DNA of 64,000 nt from Sinonovacula constricta (lineage: Eukaryota > Mollusca > Bivalvia > Cardiida > Solecurtidae). This document shows positions 12,201-22,704 of the stretch, one piece after another. Each line of letters opens with the position of its first letter. Within the stretch, counting starts at the first letter, position 1. Location of the stretch: positions 4,553,169 through 4,617,168 of the forward strand of contig CM017569.1 of NCBI GenBank assembly GCA_007844125.1, given 5' to 3'. A program made the translations under genes and the position numbers. Under the pieces are notes generated by a model. The model had not been told where the DNA came from and did not search any database. It saw only the letters and a program-made list of their open reading frames with translations.

Positions 12201-15200
12201 GTATATTATTACACAAAAATATCAATAAGTAATACATGTACTGTTTAGTGTAACTGGGTATTTTAAAAAGAAGAAAAAACATCATTGCAATATTTATGAA
12301 TCAACTTTTATATGCGATTTTAGTGCTGTGCATTACTTTCATCTTCAACTGTACTTGTATGCAAATCTGATAATACAAGGATTTGTACATACATTCATGA
12401 AGACGTGTCTGTAATTAAAAGACACCATTTCTTGTTATTATACTTGGAGTGAAAAGATCTGATCTACACAAATAATGTAGATTTAAAATCCACCATCCCA
12501 CTAAACCAGTCTGATTAGGATAGTGTCTGTTGACAGCTAAGTTTCTAGCCAAATACTTTACTCCTATTGCAGTTACTTCTTCACTTATAATTCAAGAACT
12601 TTACATTTGAAAACCTGAAGAAAAAAGTTTTCTTGATTTATTTTACTTTTTTCCAATAGAGTTTGCTGAAAGCAGGAAAAGTCTCAACTTGTTGAAAGTG
12701 TTGATCCCATTCATTACTGCATGAAATGCATTATGTATTCCTGTAGCTCCTGCATGCACAAACATCCTAGGACCATTATCTTCAGGATCACATGTAGAAA
12801 TCTCTCACCATTTATTGTCAACAAGGTCACCATCTACATAGATGATATATGCTCCTAAACATCCTCTGTAAGATTTTACAAATCATTAAGAATCTGTTGG
12901 ATTTTTTTGGGGATAAGTTTGTTAACGTAATGTGTAAGCTGAATATTGAATGAAAGCTGTGGAGTCATTTCAAGCTTTGTTTGCAACTACAAAACATTTT
13001 CTTATAATCTGTAAATAATTATATTTATTTAAGCCTTAATAAAATAAATCTATTGAAATTGTATTAAAAGCATGTTTATCTTCCCAGATTAAGGTATATT
13101 TTCTTAAAAAACTAAACGTAAAAAGAAAGAAAGTAGTGGTTTTCAAATAAACATTATACTATTTTTGATGTTGAGGATAAATGCCTTTAAGGTTATATCA
13201 CTTGACTGCTTTATTATCATTAATGATTGTTATTATGCCAATTTGGGGCTTGTTAATGATTTTTTATTACTGAATTAACATAATCATTTTTGTTGTTATA
13301 TTTTTGCTTTTAACCATTGCAACTAATTTGACTGTGTTGTTATGATGTAGCATGTTAACAGCTTTTGGGTCTATTTTTATATACTTGCATATATATTGTA
13401 TAGCATCAGTGAATATCAAATATACTTCAGCTGTTTTCATTTATGTTTGTCTGGGGCATTTAAGTTGCAATTTTGTTGGATTGATAAGGACAATAGGTGA
13501 AAATTGAGTTTTAGTTTTTTTTATGACACTTTTTAAATACTTAATGGATCACTTCTTCTTAGCTCTCCCAATATTTTATTCATTTTGTTGCCAACAACTT
13601 TCATGCCTAAAATTATATAGTTAGCAAATAGTCAATGTTTTTACAAGTTCATTGTTCCTGGCTTGGTTTGTCTGCAAAAACAAGAGCTAGTAGTTTTTAT
13701 ACACTGGCACTCTGCATCTTGTCCATTTTAAATGATGACCATAAATTAAATGTTTGTAACAATCGCCTACTAAATATTAACCTTTTCAAGTAACATCACT
13801 GCATTTGATATGATTAATAAAGATGAAATACCATTTTATAATAGTCATGGAAATTCCAAACTGGATGATTGGGAATGTATACTATATTACAGCCTGTAAA
13901 CTGTGTAACTCTAAACTGCTGATCACATATTTATAAGATTTGTGCAAAAAGTGTAGATCCCGGTCAGACTGCTCCCTGATCAGGATCTGCATTATATGCT
14001 GCCAAGTATCTAGCAATGGGTCAAGTAACCTTATCTATTAATATTAAGTAAATAATAAGATTTTGTATTGCTTTTGAATAAATGTAGCATGTTATTGTGT
14101 GTGTGCAGACGTCCCTGATCTTGGTACAGAACAGTGAGAATCTGATGAAGAAGATCCAGCAGCTTATGGATGCCTGTGAGGCCGTCTCTGTCAAGGTCAG
14201 TTGATATATAACCAGGAAGGCCTTTAAGGCTAGGGCCTGTGAGGCCATATCTGGCAAAGTCAGTTAATATATAACCAGGGAGGCCGTCAAGGCCTGGCCC
14301 TGTGAGGCCATCTCTGTCCAAGTCAGTTGATATATAACCAGGGGGGCCTTCAAGGCTAGGTCCCGTGAGGCCATCTCTGTCAAGGTCAATTGATATATAA
14401 CATGGGAGGCCGTCAAGGCTAGGGCCTGTGAGGCCATCTCAATCAAGGTCAGTTGCTCTATAACCAGGAAGGCCTTCAAGGCTAGGGCCTGTGATGCCAT
14501 CTCTGTCAAGGTCAGTTGCTCTATAACCAGGAAGGCCTTCAAGGCTAGGGCCTATGATGCCATCTCTGTCAAGGTCAGTTGCTCTATAACCAGGAAGGCC
14601 TTCAAGGCTAGGGCCTGTGATGCCATCTCTGTCAAGGTCAGTTGCTCTATAACCAGGAAGGCCTTCAAGGCTAGGGCCTGTGATGCCATCTCTGTCAAGG
14701 TCAGTTGATATATAACCAGGAAGGCCTTCAAGGCTAGGGCCTGTGATGCCATCTCTGTCAAGGTCAGTTGATATATAACCAGGAAGGCCTTCAAGGCTAG
14801 GGCCTGTGATGCCATCTCTGTCAACGTCAGTTGATATATAACCAGGAAGACCTTCAAGGCTAGCGCCTGTGGGGCCATCTCTGTCAAGGTCAGTTGATAT
14901 ATAAGCAGGGAGGCCTTCAAGGCCAGGGCTTGTGATGCCATCTCTGTCAAGGTCAGTTTATATATACGCAGGGAGGCCTTCAAGGCCAGGCCCTGTGAGG
15001 CCATCTCTGTCAAGGTCAGTTGATATATAAGCAGGGAGACCTTCAAGGCCAGGGCCTGTAAGGTCATCTCTGTCAAGGTCAGTTGATATATAACCGGGGA
15101 GGCCTTCAAGGCTAGGGCCTGTGAGGCCATCTCTGTCAAAGTCAGTTGCTCTATAACCGGGGAGGCCTTCAAGGCTAGGGCCTGTGATGCCATCTCTGTC

Positions 15201-16928
15201 AAGTTCAACTGCTCTATAACCAGGGAGGCCTTCAAGGCTAGGCCCTGTGAGGCCATCTCTGTCAAGGTCAGTTGATATATAAGCAGGGAGGCCTTCAAGG
15301 CTAGGGCCTGTGAGGCCATCTCTATCAAGGTCAGTTGCTCTATAACCAGGGAGGCCTTCAAGGCTAGGGCCTGTGAGGCCATCTCTGTCAAGGTCAGTTG
15401 CTCTATAACCGGGGAGGCCTTCAAGGCTAGGGCCTGTGAGGCCATCTCTGTCAAGGTCATTTGCTCTATAACCATGAAGGCCTTCAAGGCTAGGGCCTGT
15501 GAGGCCGTCTCTGTCAAGGTCAGTTGCTCTATAACCGGGGAGGCCTTCAAGGCTAGGGCGTGTGAGGCCATCTCTGTCAGGGTTAGTTCTTCTATAATCT
15601 GGCAGACTTTCAATGCCCTAGCGTGTGATGCCATCTCTGTCTAGGTCAGTGGATATTACCAGGGAGGCCGTCATGGCTAGGGCCTGTGAGGCCATCTCTG
15701 TTAAGGTCAGTTGCTCTATAACCGGGGAGGCCTTCAAGGCTAGGGCCTGTGATGCCATCTCTGTCAGGGTCAGTTCTTCTATAATCTGGCAGACTTTCAA
15801 TGCCCTAGCGTGTGAGGCCATCTCTGTCAAGGTCAGATGCTCTTTAATCTGGTAGGACTTCAAGGCTCAGGCCAGAGGTTATAAAGCTGAGCTATAGTTG
15901 GAGCATGCTTCCACTGAGTCACAACTTAAAAAATTGTGGCTGTTTTAGCTTAACAATACAAGATGTCTCGTAAATTCAAATGCTGTACTGTCATGCGTAG
16001 GATCCATCAACCATAAACAATATGCTGTGTGGTGCAATGGTGACATGATCAATTAAATAAATAAAAGGTATGGATTGTTTGGTTCTATGTGCCATGTACC
16101 TATGCAATACTATGACCAAGTCACCATCAGTTTTAGCCCTTATTTGGTCATGTAAATTGTATCTGGCCAGTGACTTCTGTGACTGAGCAGTAAGAGTTGC
16201 AAACTAAGTTATTGTCCCTTGACTTCGAGTCCAAGGTCGTCTAGTTGAACTAACTGTACATCAAGATATCTTCCCAGACAATTGTGTGGGGCTATCCTTG
16301 ACCAGTTATTGTTGACCATAAGTCGCTATTGTGTATTTGGGGGGGAAAAAAAAAGAGGCCAGGAAACTTTCACTAAACTATTGATGTCATTATCTCTTTT
16401 TGCATTTACTTGATATTAGAATAAATTAGCTTATAAATATTTACACTATATCAGTAAGGCCAATATGACCAGAAGTTTATATTTGATGAATATTTTACAT
16501 GATCGGTGTGAGTATCTGTAAGGGGCCACAGCCTTAACCAGATGCCAGTTGGGATTTTACTCAGTCTAATAATTGTTACTAAGTATTCAAAATTTGAGCT
16601 TGAGCTTGAGCAAAATCTCAACTGAGAAACTTTTCTGCAGGTGGGACCAGGACAATATGGCAGCACTTGCACACACCACCTTAAACTAAAAGCATTCAGT
16701 ATTGTTTTTTATGTAATAGTAACTCTTTTGCAGGGACTCTCTGACTCTGTATCCAAGGAGGATGAGAGTGCAGTGGCCTTAGCCACTCGATGGCGTCAGA
16801 AACACCAAGAACATCGTCACCGTGGCAACATTGAAATGTCAACAGATGAACTTGGCTTGCGAATTGTGGAAGATGAACTATCAACCCCTGCACTGAACCA
16901 GATGTTTAAATCTCCACTGAAGCAATGA
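3072..16928 (+). CDS. Vinculin/alpha-catenin superfamily protein, C-terminal part (six exons, 5' end outside window)
   Basis: Joined exons 3072-3237, 6471-6605, 8136-8236, 10160-10262, 14109-14195 and 16734-16928 give about 262 codons with every junction in frame and all introns GT-AG. The protein has a short acidic/Ala-rich linker, then helices like the vinculin/alpha-catenin tail bundle: a W-E-x-D-S-N-P-V-V start, a helix ending R-R-E-G-P, a 'LVKTAKALSENSAKIV' helix, a 'QVATVIRQLTILANAQLG' helix, and an 'NSENLMKKIQQLMDACEA' helix that matches the last helix of the vinculin tail in pattern. A charged 65-codon exon ending K-S-P-L-K-Q follows, unlike vinculin's short end. Family members link cadherin or integrin adhesion sites to actin. 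Alpha-catulin is my best guess, but alpha-catenin and vinculin are not excluded. Two of its introns start with donor-spanning minisatellites. Confidence 0.78.
3238..3475 (+). repeat. GT/GA-rich simple repeat starting at a splice donor
   Basis: From the donor of exon a onward the sequence is built of tgatgatgg, ttgtggtga and similar words, with very few C on the plus strand. No clear unit. Confidence 0.65.
4100..4265 (+). repeat. Bivalve-type 'tcacctgagcac' dispersed repeat, degenerate
   Basis: 'aactcacataagcaaatgct' followed by 'gtgatcacctggtgtcc' and 'ggcccaattttaaccaag', the same order as in the copies at 44393 and 55586. Confidence 0.45.
4342..5258. mobile_element. Fold-back (MULE-like) element 1
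   Basis: Long inverted arms built from repeated modules: 'cggacgtttgcccccc' on the left (4342-4545) and its reverse complement, 'ggggggcaaacgtccg', on the right (5070-5258). It is flanked by a 10-bp direct repeat atatagtaag (4332-4341 and 5259-5268). The centre has two copies of a roughly 115-bp unit (from about 4805 and 4915) with 'gttaatcgccgtt'. No transposase. The 9-10-bp duplication fits Mutator-like elements. Confidence 0.75.
6471..6605 (+). CDS. Vinculin-family gene, exon b
   Basis: The acceptor is ctacctccag and the donor is gtaagt. Both ends are phase 0 (45 codons). It encodes DHVRYVEHVSPAWEED and an amphipathic helix ending M-R-R-E-G-P-I-T. The last 30 nt (6576-6605) plus the donor are the seed of the tandem array that fills the next 1.2 kb. 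Confidence 0.8.
6576..7860 (+). repeat. 40-bp minisatellite spanning a splice donor (about 31 copies)
   Basis: The unit is 30 nt like the end of exon b ('ctctacctgaggagggaggg' then 'gcctatcatg') plus 10 nt of intron start (gtaagttata). The first exonic copy is 6576-6605; copies decay after about 7600. Most carry a full ATG|GTAAGT or similar donor. Confidence 0.9.
8136..8236 (+). CDS. Vinculin-family gene, exon c
   Basis: The acceptor is attgcag and the donor is AG|gtgaga. It encodes SHLGLVKTAKALSENSAKIV and continues to HCVDQ. It ends after two bases of a codon and joins exon d in frame. Residue pattern matches the second helix of the vinculin tail. Confidence 0.82.
8758..9036 (+). repeat. 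280-bp dispersed direct repeat, copy 1
   Basis: From 'aatatgtttcaatg' to 'gtacctgatgt'. Nearly identical to 17935-18217. In a vinculin-family gene intron. No inverted ends, no coding similarity that I can name. Confidence 0.85.
9806..9900 (-). mobile_element. SINE family 2 fragment, minus strand
   Basis: Plus-strand reading 'gaagaccccagacaaatgag' and 'ggcacactacaggtcagctg'. In a vinculin-family gene intron. Confidence 0.5.
10160..10262 (+). CDS. Vinculin-family gene, exon d
   Basis: The acceptor is cttttttcag and the donor is gtaagt. It encodes FCADLVSYKNQVATVIRQLT and on to a Q-S-D-T end. It starts with the base that completes the split codon of exon c and ends in phase 0. Confidence 0.82.
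10263..14108. other. Long intron, no further feature seen
   Basis: AT-rich intron of the vinculin-family gene between exons d and e. Poly-T and poly-A runs; a 'gtgtagatcccggtcag' fragment near 13950. Nothing else recognisable. Confidence 0.6.
14109..14195 (+). CDS. Vinculin-family gene, exon e
   Basis: The acceptor is gtgtgtgcag and the donor is AAG|gtcagt. Its 29 codons encode TSLILVQNSENLMKKIQQLM and D-A-C-E-A-V-S-V-K, the last bundle helix. The final 24 nt and the donor are the seed of the 63-bp array that follows. Confidence 0.82.
14172..15872 (+). repeat. 63-bp minisatellite spanning a splice donor (about 27 copies)
   Basis: The unit contains the last 24 nt of exon e ('gcctgtgaggccatctctgt' then caag) plus gtcagttgatatataacc and a connecting 'ggaaggccttcaaggctagg'. 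Nearly all copies keep AAG|GTCAGT. Sub-variants differ at 'ttgata' or 'ttgctc' and at 'gaggcc' or 'gatgcc'. Confidence 0.9.
16734..16928 (+). CDS. Vinculin-family gene, terminal exon f
   Basis: The acceptor is ctcttttgcag. There are 64 codons and a TGA stop at 16926-16928. The exon encodes a charged segment (RWRQKHQEHRHRGNIE, then acidic stretches) ending in M-F-K-S-P-L-K-Q. No AATAAA lies in the first 100 bp after the stop; AATAAG occurs shortly after it and AATAAA at about 17332. Confidence 0.78.
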   Translation, partial: GLSDSVSKEDESAVALATRWRQKHQEHRHRGNIEMSTDELGLRIVEDELSTPALNQMFKSPLKQ

Positions 16929-17210
16929 AACTATGAATACAATAAGATTTGGGATTTAGTTTTTGCTCATTTATTTATTCTTAACTGACACTTATTAACT
17001 TGAATGAAGTGTTTGATATTTAGAGTAATTTACAATTGATATTATAAAATTACAGGTATTTTTATAATTAAGAACTTAACAGGCATTAGCTTATTAGTCA
17101 TCTTCGAGTACTCATGTCATGTTTTATCAAAAGTCATCAAACTGAAGGTGGCTAATGGAGAAAAAAAATATACCATTGTTCACACATGTGGAAACAAATA
17201 CAAATATTTG

Positions 17211-17635
17211 CAGGGCTGGAAAAATATGGTAACCCGACGTCCCAGACAAGTCACAATGCAGTTTCAGGCTACTGGTCATTGATTATTAAATTAGTCCCAG
17301 ACAAGTCATAAATTAGCAGTCGGTCAAGTGACAAATAAACAGCTAATAAGTGATGAAGACAATTTCAGGCCAGGAGCTTTTCAACAACATGTAAAGGCGG
17401 TAAATGTACAATGCATGCACCTGTCCAAAACAGCCAATCACAATGCGTTATACATTAACCCTTCTAGTCAAAAAATAAAACAACTTGTTGTTATACCTTG
17501 TTTGTTAGTTGTTGATATGACACATGTGTTGTTGTGTTCGTAAATTGAAAACGACACAAATTTTTCGGACAAGTCATTTTTGTCCAGATGACTAGTCCGG
17601 GACTAGTCATTGAAGAGAATAATTTTCCAGCCCTG
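17211..17635. mobile_element. hAT-like MITE
   Basis: Terminal inverted repeats CAGGGCTGGAAAA (17211 on) and TTTTCCAGCCCTG (17623-17635) bound 425 bp without a transposase. CAGGG ends are typical of hAT elements. Target duplication is not clean. Confidence 0.65.
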
Positions 17636-17934
17636 TAATATGCTGTTATTCTAATAGCAGGGAGCAGTTTTGTTTGATTGTCTAGGTACTTGATGCCTAG
17701 AGCCAGTCTTTAACTCTCATTCCTCAGGTTTAAAGTCTGTCTCATTATTCATTAAAGTAAATATAGATTTTATTATATCAAACTGTTATAAATGGGAAGC
17801 AATATATAATTCTCACCAGCCCTTAGATTGGATACTCGTTGGAGTTGTAATAGTATAATACACATTTAGTTACATTTTATATAAGAGGAGATCCAAATAA
17901 TAAAACCAAACACACTACCTGTGATTTTCTTGGT

Positions 17935-18217
17935 AATATGTTTCAATGATTTGTATACATTACCTGATTTTGATTCTTTTGTTTTATCTTTTGATGCAAA
18001 ATGTACCTCATTATATGTATATTCAGAAAACAGCCTTACAATAAAAAAAATTAAGATGTACATGGAATGGGCATCTGCTTTAGGTTTATATTTTTATGTT
18101 TTTAAGTTCTACATCTTTATAATTTCAGTATGTGCTTTAAGTTCAGCTTTACATATCTATACTCAGATAACTTGTTCCTGTCTAATTTTACATTTTGTTT
18201 GTACATGTACCTGATGT
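17935..18217 (+). repeat. 280-bp dispersed direct repeat, copy 2
   Basis: Second copy, 9.2 kb from the first, downstream of the vinculin-family gene. Differs at scattered bases and a short A-rich indel near 18040. Confidence 0.85.
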
Positions 18218-19904
18218 GCACTGGTTGCATTGCCTTAACAATATACATGCAATATATGTTAAATATTACTCAATTTTCTGTGTGGGCATGAACTTTTACA
18301 TGTATTTATCTTTTATCACGTAGTCATCAAATGAATTTATAGCATTTATTTTATGTTGATTGTTTACTTGTATTAAATGTCTTGTATGCATAAGCATGAT
18401 ATAACTATATGCCATTAGGTTGTATCTCTTCATGATTTATCAATACACAATTATATTGCATTGTATCTCTGCATAAATTACTACACTTTTTTCAAATGTA
18501 TGCTATAATTAAACTGTTGCATTGTATCTCTGCAAATCACTGATCTACCTTCATGCAAGTTAAACTTTGTTAAGTGAAAATGTTTTCCAGTTTATTATAC
18601 TTAAATTGTATTTATTTAACTCCGGTCTGTTTTATGATGAATAAAATTTACTGTAAATATATGAACAAAACTGACACACCAACCAAACCTGGTAACATGT
18701 AAAAGACATCCTTTTAAGTGACATGAGGTTTTAATTTTTAACCATGATACCATTATATAGGTAGTAAGACCCCAAATATTTACGTCACTTTATCCTTAGG
18801 TAAACTTTGGCCTCCTTGCAATAGGCATATGTGACATTTGGAACACCTCTATGGCATAACATGTATTTATAAAATAAATTTAAAAGATAAGCAGAATTTG
18901 AAATTAAATTTTGAATACCTAGAAAGAGGGTTGTACCAAAAATTCATAGTCTTTGTTGATATTTCTATATTTGACTAGTCACTTGATAAAATGATAACAT
19001 TATCAAATCTGCTTATGAACAAACACAATTTGAAAATATCACCTTACAATAATGCTTTGCTTATTGCTGCATGGCATCTAACATACAATATGACTTCAAT
19101 GCCAGTTTTTTCTGTACTGTACAATGTTTAAACATCTGTTACTTTTTTCATAAACTCTGCACTGTTTAGCTCTGTGCACCAGTGGTTTAACACCCACTTA
19201 TGTATTACAAGCTATCTGCCAGCTCCCAAACTCCTAGTTTCCAGTTTTGCAAAATAGCTGTCTTCACTGATGCCATTCTTAATGTTGCTGCAAATGGAAC
19301 ACACAATCCACATTCATCTATTACCCATTTCTGCTTTTTCAATATAAAAACAAAACTGTATGTATTAAACGCTCTTAAATTATCTGACATGTTAAGCATT
19401 TTCTTTGAATAAATGTGCACTTTTAATATTGATCCATTTTTCAGTGTGATTATGCATTGATATTTTTACTTTGCAAAAATATTCAGCCACTTATGTACAC
19501 ATATTGTTGATTAATATTCCAAAATGCAAATAATTAGTGTTTCTACGCAAGCTAACATAGATATAAATGTACACAACTGGCTTCGATGTATGAAATTCAA
19601 GAGAAAATGAATGAATAGTCTTTAAATGTAATGGTCTGTTTTCACTGTTTGGCATGGGGCGAAACTGTTGCTGTGGTTATGTAAAAGTCCATTATATATT
19701 TATTATTGTTTATATTTTAAAGAAATCAGCAAATTGTAATAGACTGACCTTTGCTACACAAATCTTATTTTAAATTGGATACCAGTTGTAAAATAGATAT
19801 TTGAGAGGTAATACCTACACATTTTTGGGGTCGGCATCATACCTGACAGATTCCGCCTAATCTTGGGCATGTATATTTTAAATATTAAGACTAAGTATAT
19901 CAAC

Positions 19905-20035
19905 TCTTAGCCTGCTAAGCTTGGTCAAGGTTAGGCAAAGTGTAGATCTAGATTAGCCAACCCCCAGAGGTCTGATCATCAGGATCTATATAATGTGCTC
20001 CTTAAGTCTCTGTGTGTTGTAATAAGAAGCAACAG
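19905..20035. repeat. Fragment of the 'cttagcctgc' short element
   Basis: Left end 'aactcttagcctgctaag' followed by 'gtgtagatctagattagcc'. Right end not recognisable. Confidence 0.5.
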
Positions 20036-20482
20036 ATATCAACACCATTAGTAAGTTTATGATTTACTTGTACATGCATATTTGACATGTATTTTTTATT
20101 TTCATTATTTGAAAGACAGTAATGCTGTTCTTGTAGTATTTTAAAATGCTATTGACAGCATTCATCCATTTTATTGTCGTTTTTTATCCAATGGATTTAT
20201 ATAAAATACCTATAAGCTTAGTACCATCTTACTTGACTAAAATTTGTGATAAAACAACAACTTGTATACATTTTTTACATAAGTGTACAAATTGAACCAA
20301 CAGTAGCTAAAGTCACTTGTATGCACATTTGACTTGCTGTAGTGTAAGTCATGAGCTACTAAGCTTTTTTTTAATGTCAAAATGTGTCCAGATACAATGC
20401 TGCTCTGATGTTTTTAAACTATATTTCTTTTATTCGTTATGCATTTTTAGTTCAAATAAGTCCATATCTTAACTGCTGAATA

Positions 20483-20523
20483 TGTGTGTGGTGGTGGGTG
20501 TGGTGGGGTGGGGTGGGGGGGTT
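20483..20523 (+). other. G-rich tract with quadruplex potential
   Basis: 'tggtggggtggggtgggggg' closes the tract, giving at least four runs of three or more G with short loops. Intergenic. Confidence 0.55.
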
Positions 20524-22495
20524 GCATTCAACAACATGAAGCCTTGGTTTTCAAAATATTATGTATAATTTTAACTGGTTTTTAACTGGTATTTGTCAAT
20601 TTACACTACTTCAAAAGACAAGCTACCACAAAATGTACGATGAATGACATAAAATTGATAAATGATGTGAACCAAATCTCATCATTTAAAGGGTGTGTTC
20701 CCTAAAACATCATCAATAGGGCAGGTTTTCCATGATGCAATTTGATTGGCTTAAAAATGTATTGGTTTGGAGATATGGGCATCATTGTGGTACCTCATTA
20801 TTTTTTTCCATTGTATCTCTAACAACTGTGATTCTATTTACATGCATGTCCAATTTACTTACACTGTCCAAGTATACTTCACAACATATGTAATAATCAT
20901 GTATTTATTATTCAATTATGTAACAAATGAAGAAATAAAAATTGTTCTGTTATGAAGTATTGTATTTTATTTTACCCTAATAGTGTTAAAGCAAAATGCA
21001 GTGGTGTTTTCTCTCTTTAACTTTAAAAAATCAGCACCAACTGATCAGGCCTAGAAGCTGTCTGATCAAGGTCTACTGTACTTGCTGCACTTCACATATG
21101 AAGGAAGTATTTATTTAAGTTAAGCAGGTCATTTTGCAAAACATCATTGTTTTGCAAGTATTTTTTATTATGTATTGGAATCATTTCATTATGTAAAATT
21201 GAATAGTTCATTGTAGTACAGGCAGTAGACTTTTACTCTTTCTAAATATCTTAGCCAATATATAAAAAAATTATATCGTGTAATATTATTATATTAAAGC
21301 GGGATGAACAAAAGGGCCAAATGTCATGTATATCTTCTAGTTAATCTACCACTATATTCACAGTCAAACATGTTAAAAGTATTACAGGATTGTGCTTATA
21401 ACAAGAAGTACCTTTCAAATGATATGTTGCATTGATGAAGCTTTAAAGTGTGTAATTTGTTTGCAACTGTGATATATATTTACCAAAACTTTAACACTAT
21501 TGATCAGTAAATTGTACAAATCTTATCAAGACACCAAAAGGTGGCACATTTTCTTAGAAATAAAATTGTACAATTTATAAATGCAGCTACTAACATATAC
21601 TAAATATGGCAAAATGTGTATGCTTTATAAAATTATCCATGCAAAAAGTTGATTAAACACAACATGTATACTTTTTATATCCCAACAAAGGTGAATCGAG
21701 CTTGGTCTATGCAAGAACTTAAGATTTACACACCACATTGGTGGAGTGCTGATGCATTCATTGCTTTGAAGTTCCAACTACTACTACACTTGCAGAAAAA
21801 AATGTAGACTGCAGTGAGTTTTTTGGCTAGTGGCAAAGTGTTGCATTTCTTATTTATTTAAGTATGCATTGGTTATTTCTCCCACATTCTCTGATGTTTC
21901 AACAAACGTTTAAAATGGCAATGCCTCAGTTAAAATAATGTATGAATTTGACACAGAATCACTGTAATATGTATTCATGTTGTCATGCGATTATCAAGAC
22001 AGTCAGTAATTTATCAAAGTTTTGTTCATTTAGCAAAATAAAACTGCTTTATTTGTCATCACTGACTACCCAGTTGATCTAAATCAATTAAAATATAACT
22101 ATACCAACACTTAATGCATATGTGTACAGATAGTTTTAAAGCTTGCTGTCACAATTAATATTAAATATAATGTCACTGTTTTGGTATAAGTAAGTTTTAA
22201 GATATTATTTCTTGACTTTAATAAAGCTATTCAATGTACACATGTTAATCTGTCTACTCATAAAATTAAACAATACCGTTTTAAAACTCTTGAAATTCTT
22301 TATGCAAAATGACCTAATGAATTGTAAGTATTTTATTATTAATTTAATTCTGTTGTTGACTACACGAATGAAAACACATACATCTAAATGTTTTCTTTCA
22401 AGAGATTACTTTCCTTCGAGCTTAGCGGAAATCATTAGCGTTATAATGGTTTTGACGTTATTTTTAGCAAATATCTAAGCGTCATAAATAATTTT

Positions 22496-22505
22496 GCGCA
22501 TGCGC
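22496..22505. promoter_or_regulatory. NRF1-type palindrome upstream of first exon A1
   Basis: GCGCATGCGC, an exact match to the known NRF1 site, 26 bp before the A1 ATG. Such sites are common at TATA-less CpG-type promoters. No TATA box is seen. Confidence 0.6.
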
Positions 22506-22531
22506 TAATATCTGACATGTAAACACACGTC

Positions 22532-22704
22532 ATGGTTCGTCCGAGAGTAGACGAAAGCGTTAAAAAGGCTAAAGCAAGAGCCAGAAACCAGAAATTTAGA
22601 AATGAACGCATAAAAATTGGTTCGGAAGTGAGTAGATGGGGAAAACTCAAAGAGACAACCGGTGTCACAACAGACGAAGAACTCGTAAAGGAAATCCTCG
22701 ATTT
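22532..22704 (+). CDS. Gene A alternative first exon A1
   Basis: The ATG follows acacgtc and has G at +4. It encodes M-V-R-P-R-V-D, a K/R-rich helix, then SEVSRWGKLKETTGVTTDEE and L-V-K-E-I-L-D. Donor gtaagt at 22705 leaves a phase-2 end (TT|), which becomes Phe when joined to exon 25426. Reading on without splicing meets TAA at once. A GCGCATGCGC palindrome sits 26 bp before the ATG. Confidence 0.82.

Larger units (their letters stand above)
18218..22495. other. Intergenic region upstream of gene A
   Basis: AT-rich, with the short-element fragment at 19905, the G-rich tract at 20483 and no supported gene. CpG content rises close to 22400, where the A1 promoter begins. Confidence 0.55.

Noticed and set aside
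14031..14542. Collagen-like minus-strand frames (G-L-P-G-Y and similar)
   Set aside because: Same array in another frame; the Gly pattern comes from 'ccagg' and 'aaggcc' words, not a collagen gene.
14552..15634. 360-codon open frame on the minus strand with a 21-residue repeat
   Set aside because: It is the reverse reading of the 63-bp donor-spanning array; the unit length is a multiple of three, so it stays open without selection. No start context, domain or exon structure.
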